A DNA stretch of 64,000 nucleotides from Branchiostoma floridae (taxonomy: Eukaryota > Chordata > Leptocardii > Amphioxiformes > Branchiostomatidae), in contig NC_049986.1 of assembly GCF_000003815.2 (NCBI RefSeq), positions 12,091,630 through 12,155,629 of the forward strand. Reading direction: 5' to 3'. The notes under the pieces are model-generated. The model worked only from the letters and a program-made list of their open reading frames with translations. It was not told the DNA's origin and made no database searches. Shown here one piece after another: positions 55,701-64,000 of this stretch; within the stretch, counting starts at the first letter, position 1; every line of letters starts with the position of its first letter. Both the position numbers and the translations under genes were made by a program.

Positions 55701-58700
55701 CCTAGCTTCCAGTCGGGAAGTGCAGTTTCGACCAACTCACGCACTGTTAAGCAATCCGCCGGGTCGCTGCTGATCTCTGTCTTGCAGTCGTCGTTGTTGA
55801 GTTGAAGCCTGCAGGTAGTGGAGATGGGGTACACACCCTCGATGTCGGCCTGAGGCATGTTTAGAAGCTCGGTTGGTGATGGTAAGCTCTCCCCTGTGAA
55901 ACAAAACATTAAAGCTTATCATAAAGAGGATAATGATAGCAATATGACAATGCTGTATTTCTATATGCCCATTGCAATTCAGTTCAACCAATAAACTTAA
56001 CTTTAGGAACTTAGGCGTTGATATCAAAACAGCCTTTACATAATCTTAGATTATCACCTTAGCTATTTAGACAGTTAACATCACCAGTAATTACCTTTGC
56101 AGATCTGAATAGATTTGGTGCCTACTGCATCGGTAGTGAGTCCATCAGGACACGGGATACAGGCTGTCTTTCTCTCCTGGTCCTGGTACGTACCCACCGG
56201 ACAGGGCTGGCACGCGTCCACGGCGCTGTCATGGTAGGTTCCCCGGCCGCAGTTCACTAAGACAGACAATGTAAATACAACAATTCTGAATTCTGCATCA
56301 TAAACGAAAAATCTAACTACTAGTAGATAAAAGAATTTTGAATATGAATCTTTACTATATAAGATGAGGTATGGTTCACACCATTCTCCGGCAAAAATGC
56401 GAAGGGGTGTTTTAAAAAATCTCAAAAGAAGTTCTCTTGGTAATGTCCAACTGTCGGCTCACAAATTGGACCAATGTCCCCTTATCCCTAACGACCTTCT
56501 TCAGCGGTCTCTGCCTCTACCCCTTCTATATGCATATCCCTCATGCCAATACGCCATTGTCACTTCTCGTCTATCCATGTGTGTATCCAGTGTGTGAATA
56601 GACAATATACTTAGTTCATGAAGAGCAGAAATAATACTATGCAGATAGAGCGAGGTACTTACAACACAGCCGCTTCCTCCCTTTACGGTGCAGTACAGAT
56701 CCTTCTTCACACTGTCCATTGGTAGGACTGGAAAAACCTGTAAGAAATCGATGACTATTTAGTGCCTCGTCACTCGGTCTAGTTTATGAGTCTGCTCTGC
56801 ACATAACGGATCTTTGTTCTCTAGAAGGGACCGCCTATGTCTTAGAAATGCACAATCTCTTGCGAAATCTGGCAGATACAGTTCTTGGCTCCCATTACGG
56901 CGGGGGATGTCTACCACCAAACTATAAGAAACAATGACAACTTTCACCCAGTCTTATCACATCTACTTTTCATGACGTGAAGTAATTGGCCCAGACGATT
57001 TTGTGAGCTCACCAACGCAGTCGACAATCTTCCGGGACGGTCTCCACTCTCCATCGGCCTCGCAGGCGTATGTCCGCATCTCCTCTCCGTCGGCAGGTAC
57101 CGTACCCTCCTCACACTCGGGCGAGCAGAACTTCCCCCGCGCCCACAGGTCGCAGTTGCTGTAGCCGTTGTCGGGTGGAGTCGGAAGTCCACAGCTCTTA
57201 CCTTAGCAAAAACAGAGGGATAAATCATCTCAGGATCAGTACAAAAAGAAGAGTTTCACACGACTCCCACTGTTCATCAATGCAGTTAACAAAAGCAAAA
57301 CCTGAAAAGATATTGTTGTTGTTTCCTCTGGTTGTTTCTACCATGTACAAACTGTTATTTCCATTAAGGAAAGGAAGGGAAGCTACGAAAACAGAATAAC
57401 CTAACTATACATAGCTTTAGCAAACGTAATATATGTCTCCACCTAGGTTTCTGTTTATCCAAATAGACAATGTGTAAAACCGACAATAAACTGGTAAAAC
57501 AAAACTCACGTTTGACTTCCACTGTAAACGTACACTCAGCTGAATTGCCTACCGCATCGGTGGCAATGTAAGTCACCCGGAAAGTACCCCAAGTAAACGT
57601 CTGGTTGGTTTCTTCACTTTGCCACACGTTGACCACTCCAACATTGTCCGTGAAGATCGGTTCTTCCCACTCCACCCTCGCATAGGTGGTGGCGATCTCC
57701 GTGGAGAAGGATGACGGGCAGCCATAGACTCTGGGGCGCTCTTGGTCTGAAAAGTCAAGCATCATGATAGTTTAGAAAAAGTAATATTCTGATGTTTGTA
57801 TGAAAGTTCACCTTATTCGGTAAATTACAGTATCAAGGGTTAATGACCAACCCGAGGTGTATATGGTCATTAGGTGTCATTAGCCCTGGTCTTTTGCTGT
57901 TCTCCAAGCAGAGGTTGAGTCGCGAAGATAGAGTACTAGTAGTAGTCGGGATTTTTACCAGCTCACTCTTTTTCACTTCTCGTTGCAAATGAAACATTTA
58001 ATTCACATTTGATGAATACTATTCTGCTACATGCAATATGTGTGATTCCCGCTAGTTTCAATTACAACTCCTATCCTTATTCATGTTACGTAAATTGTGT
58101 TCCATATGTGAAATTCATATGCAATATGCATATGACTGAAATGTAACGTGACATTCAGATACATTACCGTCGACATATATTTTGGTGGCACAACTGTCTC
58201 GCTCCCCCTCCGGAGAGACCACAGAGAAGGTGACTTCTGTCTTCCCCGCCGGAAACGCATTGTCACCTATCTGGTACCCATCACTCACCTGATATATCAG
58301 GACACAAAAGGGTGGCAAACAGGTGACTTGTTTGTGTAATCTCCAAGCAGATTCTACGGTAGCATAGGATAGTATCAGAAGCTGGCAGAGGAGTGAAACC
58401 GGCCTAGGAGTGTGTATGCTCCCTCCCACGGTGGTCAAATACGGGCTCAAAATCTCCCATGTCTAGCCGAATTCGAACCTTCTTCCATGATGTTCCATCT
58501 GACGTAATTCGAACCGAACCCGTGTTCTATTCAGGTCATCTGCGGTCATTGCAGGTAAAACCGTGCTTTCTGGCATTTCCCCCCCAACTAACTTGAATCA
58601 GGCGAAAAATATAGTTTTTGACCAATATAAACAATTTTCTGGACAGTACATCTATGCTTTCACTTTTTTGGGACCTGTAATATGTAACGAAGCTACTGGC

Positions 58701-60423
58701 GTTTTTGTTGGTGACCTTGAATATCATGAGTGTTGTTTACACCGGTATCAATTACACCCTCCCGCTCTCCGTGCGGCATGACATGCGTGTAAACATCGTT
58801 TAAGATCTCCGCCAAGAAGAGTCCAACATAACTCATTGACGGCTCAAAATGACCGCAACGGTTTTCCCGAGATTTCTGTTTTTGGGATTTTTAAAAAATG
58901 CCTTAGATTTTGAATTATTGGTAATTAAGTGCAAAAAATGCCATTTTTACGCATATTTTTGACTGTAACTTTGCTTAAAATTAAAAATTAAAAAATCCCA
59001 AAAACAGAAAGTTTTATTTGCCTCTCAGATGACGAAAAATATAAAAATCGAGAATTTGCCATGGCACTTGCGGCCCATCTTATCAAGAGTATGGTCAAAT
59101 TGAAGGCCTTCCTTGGAACAGAAAATAATCGTCTTTGGAAGCAAAATCGAAACAAAACAGCAATCTCAATTCAAACGGGAACATTCAAACTATCTGAAAT
59201 TGCGAATTTAATCTTATTTTGAATACATTTTCCTTGTCATAACATCTTGTTTATTTTGAAATATTTTACGGTTAGCAAATAGTAGGCCTCTTGTAACCCG
59301 ATACTCTGTCGAACTCGCATAGCAGCGGGAAAGAATACCCTAGCAACCGACCGCCGTGTCCGGTGCCCGCCTGACTACCTTTGGTCGGCTATACTCTTTG
59401 ACAGCGTTGTTACTGTCTAATGGTACCGTAGGATCTGCTTGGGGATTATTTTTCGTGCACTGTCATATCTCAAAGAACAACGAACGCTTTATAGAAATGA
59501 TAATCGCAAACCATATTCAATTTGAACTCATAGAAAGCGCTATACATTCAGTTTACTTATGAAAAATACGCTGCATCGAAGGATTTTCATAACAAACTAA
59601 GACAACTTCTTCAAGACGTTCACGAATACCTGGTATAAACATCTTTCATACAATACCTTAAAGACAGTTCATGCAATATGTAATTAAGTCTAAACAAGAG
59701 GATAAAAGCACACGGCTTGGCTTGAAGAACGGTGAACCATAGCCACCAATATTCACCTGTTGTAATATGATCTTACTCTTTGTTATTGTAACAAACGTCA
59801 TGTTTCATCTATAAAGCAACCGATAAGCAATTGTGTGAAACTATGACATGATAACAATTGTGCATAGGCATGAACTACATGTACGTGCATAAGTGATAAG
59901 TGCGACACGAATGGGCTTACTTACGGTGATGTTCCTGTAATTTGACCATGGAGTGGGCAGGTTAACGTCTGCCGTGTCATACCCACGACCAAGGGTCACA
60001 AAAACATCTTTGGGACACAAAATCCTTGGAATAGGGCTGTCTGTAAAACACAACAAAAATCTAAAAAAAAACGCCATTGTGTGTCTATTGTCTGAACACA
60101 CGTAAAAACATGCTGGTAACCAAAGCATTGATCGATAGAACTAGTTCATCGAATTCTCTGTTACTAAAAGAAGCATTGCATGTCGCATAGATTATGCAAA
60201 GTAATAGATCGAAAAAAACTTTCAACTTTTCCAAGGTACACGAAGAAGACAAATTAAGTGTTGTGACAAACCAGAGTGACGATGAATTGGTTATATTATC
60301 TAACGTCTATGGTAATTTCAAACTTTAAAAGCCTGAAACTGATGCCTCACCTGCCACAGATGTAGACGGACCACATAGGAGCAACAGCGCCGCCACCGCG
60401 ATGCACACCGTAGTACCCCACAT
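48190..60423 (-). CDS. Secreted HYR-CCP-GCC2/3 protein with novel beta-rich core (~1659 aa)
   Basis: Coding exons in transcript order: 60423-60351, 60040-59925, 58288-58168, 57746-57510, 57201-57013, 56737-56663, 56256-56095, 55893-52845, 52731-52623, 52482-52332, 51119-51061, 50031-49877, 49330-49252, 49004-48876, 48465-48190. They total 4980 nt, all GT-AG, with consistent phase throughout. Domains: signal peptide 1-24, two HYR 25-182, CCP 183-245, cysteine linker 246-270, GCC2/GCC3-like 271-324, beta-rich core ~325-1341 with internal duplication, amphipathic helices ~1341-1520, and a C-terminal segment with LRRKRE. HYR and CCP modules are usual in extracellular adhesion or complement-like proteins. 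I do not recognise the core, and the overall architecture matches no protein I can name. Function unknown; extracellular location well supported. Confidence 0.87.
49512..49660. repeat. Composite CA/CG/TA/GA microsatellite
   Basis: Consecutive (CA)n, (CG)n, (CA)n, (TA)n and (GA)n tracts in an intron of the minus-strand gene. Open frames across it are artefacts. Confidence 0.95.
50475..50990 (+). mobile_element. LINE 3' fragment in an intron
   Basis: Encodes ETGRYHNVAPDQRFCPFCPK then EDEFHFVMMCSRY, the same C-terminal Cys/His knuckle seen in the element at 11912-13530 (GRYQAIPEKNRICTMC). Only the extreme ORF2 C terminus remains, followed by A/T-rich sequence. Sense to the plus strand, inside an intron of the minus-strand HYR gene. 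Confidence 0.7.
51619..52324. mobile_element. ~700 bp TA-flanked MITE abutting a splice donor
   Basis: GAGTCCATTCCAAGACACCA is exactly inverted at the right end (TGGTGTCTTGGAATGGACTC), with TA on both outer sides, as for Tc1/mariner insertions. Interior is A/T-rich with repeated AAATGGTA words and no coding capacity. Its right end lies 5 bp from the GT donor (52331-52330) of the exon ending at 52332. Confidence 0.85.
52845..55893 (-). CDS. HYR gene exon 8: ~1015-codon beta-rich core
   Basis: A single 3049 nt exon. It is dominated by alternating hydrophobic/polar strands with few cysteines, and has no long transmembrane segment and no family motif I recognise. Two ~300-residue units can be aligned: the first from TIVPSVLTLERF (residue ~426), the second from TIIPSVLVLDNL (~723), with shared landmarks SVWYIG/GLWKIG, IGKLIEDFGVALLP/VGRLISGLASSLLP, and LVKTLTNDNVDL/LIKRFTNEGVEV. 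The remaining C-terminal ~320 residues are strand-rich (FFFKGKLEILFFKVTADIAI) and end in a helix. A lipid-binding or structural beta-solenoid role is possible, but unsupported. Confidence 0.85.
56095..57201 (-). CDS. HYR gene exons 5-7: CCP/sushi, cysteine linker, GCC2/GCC3
   Basis: Exon 57201-57013 encodes a CCP module (CGLPTPPDNGYSNC through WRPSRKIVDC). Exon 56737-56663 adds FSSPTNGQCEEGSVLHRKGR with a late Cys, and exon 56256-56095 a GCC2/GCC3-type module (NCGRGTYHDSAVDACQPCPV, GTYQDQERKTACIPCPDG). All introns here are phase 1, as usual for shuffled extracellular modules. Confidence 0.85.
57510..60040 (-). CDS. HYR gene exons 2-4: two HYR (hyalin repeat) domains
   Basis: HYR1 is split over 60040-59925 and 58288-58168: PRILCPKDVFVTLGRGYDTA then NAFPAGKTEVTFSVVSPEGE with a final Cys. 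HYR2 is the exon 57746-57510: YGCPSSFSTEIATTYARVEW, DNVGVVNVW, GTFRVTYIATDAVGNSAEC. These are the usual CP-x(n)-V-x-W...G-x-x-x-V-x-Y-x-A-D-x-x-G-N-x-x-x-C features of HYR domains. Confidence 0.85.
57900..57935. repeat. Solo end of the CTCTCCAAGCAGAG MITE family
   Basis: TTCTCCAAGCAGAGGTTGAG matches the MITE terminus, with no partner inverted end nearby. Similar solo ends occur at about 58338-58355 and 61003-61035 (AAGCAGATGTAGGATCCGGC). Confidence 0.55.
58870..59012. repeat. Inverted repeat in HYR gene intron
   Basis: TTTCTGTTTTTGGGATTTTT (about 58875) and its complement AAAAATCCCAAAAACAGAAA (about 58990) are separated by ~90 bp, forming a potential hairpin. No other structure recognised. 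Confidence 0.6.
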
Positions 60424-60446
60424 ATTGAAATACGTAGGAAGCCACC
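60351..60446 (-). CDS. HYR gene first coding exon: signal peptide
   Basis: After an acceptor (CTTTTCAG) and 23 nt of UTR, ATG at 60423-60421 begins MWGTTVCIAVAALLLLCGPS then TSVA, a typical signal peptide with A at -1. A has the -3 position of the start context. A probable upstream non-coding exon ends at 60702 with the donor AAAG|GTGAGAG and may reach to about 60850-60950; no TATA box was seen. Confidence 0.8.
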
Positions 60447-60959
60447 CTGAAAAGCACATAAGCATACAAGTCATGCATTGATGGTATCATTCCACTACCA
60501 AGTTTAATTTGATACAAGTGACTGCCCACATAATAAGTATATCGTCGGCATATCGTCGCTTAAACATCTAGAACACTTTCCTATTCGACAAGATGATTCA
60601 CTGCGATTTTCCAGTCGTTAAAGGACTGGACAGATATTTGCAAATTGCTATACAGCATTATTGTTACACGCAGACACTAAATTAACACAAATAACTCTCA
60701 CCTTTAATAATTTCTCATCGGCAAAATCCCCTAAAGAACGATGAGGAATAGAGCTCAGTACCAGGCACTGCAGGCCTGTAGCTAACGTTAGAACCGGCGG
60801 ACAATCCGCGCTCCTGCCCGGACGGTACACAGACTTGTTTTGATCTGATCGCAGTAGATATCTCCAGATCAAGTGGAGATCAAACAGAAGTGGTGGGTTC
60901 TCAGCATACCAGTCATAAACACGGCGATAAACAAGTGCTTTGTTCGACAGCACAATGGG

Positions 60960-63300
60960 CCAGCAGATTTATGATGTACAATGTAAGTCAGTGACCTATA
61001 AGTGATCTCAAAGCAGATGTAGGATCCGGCTCTTTAGTCTCATTACTAACTTCAAGAAATTGACAAATGAGTCAAAAAACGAGTCTAGATCCAACCCGTA
61101 TATACATAAATAGCAACCAAATTGAAACTCACAGAAAGTGTGATTTGCATCTACTTACAATGTATGATGTCTACCTTTCCATGAATCTAATTTACATCGT
61201 ATACATACATATCTTAATCTCCTCTCCATACAAAAACATGCTCTATACAAATTCAATTAGTCAAATATACATTGTACTCTGTCGGCTCTGCTTGTAATAA
61301 TGACTTTTCAAAGACAATGAAATGACACAAAATGAAAATATTTTGAGGCTAACTTTTATTAGCAATCAAACTTCAGCTACTTTTACAATTTCTTTCAATA
61401 TTCTATGAATGATATGTGTTTACAGTTTTCTAAGCATGATATACATGTGTATGCATATGGCACCTGCGGTTGCCTTTGTGCAGAAAAATTAGGTATCCAT
61501 AAAATTCATTCTTTTCCATCTTAAAGTATACTGTAAGCACCATGATTGTTAACACGGACACTACATGCAGGCGTGTGTAAGCTGTCCAAGTACATGTACC
61601 TCTACATTAGTTGCTATTCCTGAGAATAGACATTATGATATTGGAGAAATGTAACTGCCCTTGCATGTGCCAACAAGTATTTTAATTTGGTGACAACAAA
61701 AAAAAGGTGGCAAAACATTAAAACTCACTGATGAAGATTATCATCACGCCTTTTCTGATATGCAAGCTTTGTGAAGCTTTGTTTATCTATCAGATTATCA
61801 AAGGTGCATTTTAGACTTCAATGCTACTGAAGTTACCATTTTTGTTTCGCACAATGGGGATATATAAAGGTGTATACATGTAGTATTGGTGTATAGCACA
61901 GTGGGTATATATGGAGAAAGACATTTTCCTTTGATGACCCTCTTCAACACATGGGAAGTCAACACCATAAAAATTTACGTATTGACCGACTTTGCAGCAC
62001 CCATCTGAAGTGGAGACCCACACATACTGTTTACAGTTGGGTTGAGTCAGGGGGTACACGAGGACACATTGTATGTAAATCCACCAGTGGAGTTCAGTTG
62101 TAGGCCTAGCAGGGCTCTTCGTGATCAAGTATACATGGACATGCGTAGTTGTTGTAAACATCCTTCATTAAAGCAAACCACAAGATACTCATTCAGAAGT
62201 AAGTTCTTTGTGACTGCACCGCATCAAATCTCAACCATTACTGTGTTTGATGACTCAGGGCTCATAATGAGAAATGTTCATGGTCGAAAATGTAACATAT
62301 ATATCGGTAGTATAAAAAGTCTATAAAAGATATACAACTTTAGTATATAAAATATTGTGCTCTCTACTTTTCAAGTGGCTGCTTATAAGTACATACCATA
62401 GTACATATACTAACTGTAATTTTACATAAACCCTACATAAATATGTCTATTTGGTAGACTTGGAAAAATGGCGGATAAAAGTCTATCTACAGGTTATTGA
62501 CTCTTACAATTTGTAACATGATGATGGAATGATGGCTTGGCTTGATGAAGAAAGAGTTGCTCCAAATGAATCATCACTTATTGGATATCAAGAGACCCCA
62601 TTGTTTCGCACACTAGACTGATATAATTGTTTGACAACATTGCTTTGTCTTGAGAACAATGCCATGTCCATCATATGTGGTGTAAACTTGTTCTACAAAG
62701 AGCAAGCTTTACAACATGCGTTGTTGACAATGTGGGAGCTGTGTATGTCTGTCTATAGCTGTCAGATTTAGATCAAATTTTTTGTCCCAAGCATTCCATG
62801 TGTAGTCACTGTATTTGACAGAGCTAGTTACTAAAATATTTCACTATTAAATAAGTCACTATATCAATCCTTAACTTCACATACCTTTAATTAACTATGT
62901 ATTCATGGTGATATTTTTGACTATGATTTGTGATTATCATAGTTGTGAATCCATACAATTATTGGGTGTCAAAGCTTTCAATAGATTAAATAAATGTTGC
63001 TGATCTTGTTCTTGTATAGAGTTGCTTTGGCCTGGAGCTGAAAAGAAATTGATATCTGTATCAGAACAAAGGTATGCTGACATTTGACAAATACATTTTA
63101 TAGATGTGGATGTAAATAAAATCAAAAGTCAAAGTCAGATCACACAACAGACTGTTATGAGTCATTCCTCTTCTTCTTCCGTTAATGCCCACGATTATCA
63201 CATTGATCATTATGGCACGTACACAAGGTACCCCAATTGTAAGTATATTTCACTTGTACTGGGAAGGACCCCTACTCTTTTTGATAAGTGCGCAAGGAGC
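60960..63300. other. Intergenic, nothing firmly recognised
   Basis: AT-rich. A minus-strand open frame at 62161-61811 and others here have no recognisable domain or splice context. TTTATTA near 61352 could be a distal minus-strand poly(A) signal for the right-edge gene. Confidence 0.5.
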
Positions 63301-63309
63301 TTGAAGTAA

Positions 63310-63439
63310 TTCAATAATGTTTAATAAGTTTATTAGGCACAGTACTTTCACGTTGAGAAATAGAAACTGAATTTCCTTGTTTAACAACAATCTGTGGCTA
63401 ACTATATCTCTGTATAACATTGATAGAGCAACAACCTAC
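63310..63439 (-). terminator. Probable 3' UTR and poly(A) signal of the right-edge gene
   Basis: Minus-strand AATAAA (plus strand TTTATT, 63329-63334) lies about 105 nt beyond the stop codon at 63442-63440, a usual position for cleavage near 63310. Confidence 0.5.
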
Positions 63440-63647
63440 CTAGTCCTCTTCTCCATTTAGATTCTCTTCCATTCCCTCACTCTTTGTGGTGGAGGAGCTT
63501 CCCCTGCGACTGTCGTGTCCTTCCCGTTCCACGTGCTTCAGGTTGGCACGGAAGTCGATGATGCCTGGCTTGGTGCGGCGGGACTCAGCCAGCGAGTTCA
63601 GCATGTTCTCTGGGGTCACCTTCACCTTCTTCAGCTCGGGCTTTTTG
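63440..63647 (-). CDS. Terminal exon of a gene extending past the right edge
   Basis: Preceded on the minus strand by a plausible acceptor (AATCTCTTCAG), it encodes about 69 residues ending in a stop: KKPELKKVKVTPENMLNSLA, SRRTKPGIIDFRANLKHVER, then a Ser/Thr-rich and acidic tail (MEENLNGEED). DFRANL fits the DFRxxL actin-binding motif of myosin light chain kinases, but this is short and the position at a C terminus is atypical; I do not name the gene. An in-frame ATG at 63661 would alternatively make it a 73-residue single-exon ORF, which I consider less likely. No upstream exon is visible before 64000. Confidence 0.5.
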
Positions 63648-63697
63648 CTGAAGAGATTCATGAGTCACGTATGAGCACAGTTAATAGAATTTTCTTC

Positions 63698-64000
63698 TAA
63701 CAGTGACTTATTTTTAAAGGTAGACAGCCACACGTACCTCTAAATTTTTTATGGCTATCAGTCCATCTTGTTCACCGAGTAAACTAGTCTCACTAGCTAT
63801 AGGTCGAGACTAGGTTGAGACTAGGTCGAGACTTGCCCAAGTCCTACTTATCCCTACTCTGCAGGGAGGCAGGGTGGGGAGACAGAAGATCAACACAAGT
63901 CTCGCACTTTCGCGAGACTAGGTCACTCCGTGAACAAGATGGATTGATAACCATAAAAATTGGAAGGTACGTGTGTACACCTTTAGAAATAAGTCACAGA
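63698..64000. mobile_element. MITE with ~75 bp inverted repeats at the right edge
   Basis: Left CAGTGACTTATTTTTAAAGG and right CTTTAGAAATAAGTCACAGA are inverse, and the arms continue through ACGTACCT, AATTTTT and ATGG-TATCA to CCATCTTGTTCAC. The interior holds repeated GAGACTAGGT words. The right terminus coincides with the window end, so the target duplication cannot be checked. Confidence 0.75.

Noticed and set aside
61811-62326. Open frames of ~116 and 94 codons on opposite strands
   Set aside because: No domain, poor start context and no splice partners. Composition is like the surrounding intergenic DNA.

Overview
The window is eukaryotic genomic DNA: GT-AG introns of roughly 0.2-4.6 kb, multi-exon genes, many short inverted-repeat transposons, non-LTR retrotransposon debris and one 100-N assembly gap (16235-16334). 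The gene content (a gel-forming mucin with D domains, CysD, D4 and CTCK, and a secreted HYR/CCP protein), short introns and MITE density suggest an invertebrate deuterostome. A lancelet (Branchiostoma) is my best guess, by inference only. Every exon structure below was assembled by hand from splice sites and reading-phase continuity, without transcripts or database searches.

Layout. (1) 1-2440: no gene recognised. (2) 2446-7255 (+): a five-exon gene for a ~1293-residue basic nuclear-type protein of a family I cannot name, with transposase-like traits; a MITE starts 14 bp after its stop codon. (3) 7256-15260: repeat-rich intergenic DNA with an orphan copy of a mucin terminal (CTCK) exon at 9920-10085 and a decayed LINE at about 11912-13530. 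(4) 15338-47063 (+): a 50-exon gene for a ~2936-residue secreted gel-forming mucin / VWF-like protein: signal peptide, acidic linker, five EGF domains, three D assemblies, CysD (WxxW), 41 copies of an 11-residue Pro/Thr/Ser repeat, two VWC-like modules, D4, further VWC-like modules, and CTCK. All exons join in frame. (5) 48190-60446 (-): a gene convergent to the mucin, with 15 coding exons and ~1659 residues: signal peptide, two HYR domains, one CCP/sushi, a cysteine module, a GCC2/GCC3 (ephrin-receptor-like) module, a ~1000-residue beta-rich region with an internal duplication, then an amphipathic helical tail with a basic cleavage-like site. The large region matches nothing I know. (6) 63440-63647 (-): the terminal exon of a gene running off the right edge, with a DFRxxL-type motif. 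A MITE fills the last 300 bp.

The two long secreted genes lie tail to tail about 1.1 kb apart. Both are modular extracellular proteins and could act in a mucosal or extracellular-matrix layer, but that link is inferred from adjacency and domains only. Most remaining structure is inverted-repeat MITEs of at least nine families, several inside introns and one ending a few bases from a splice donor.
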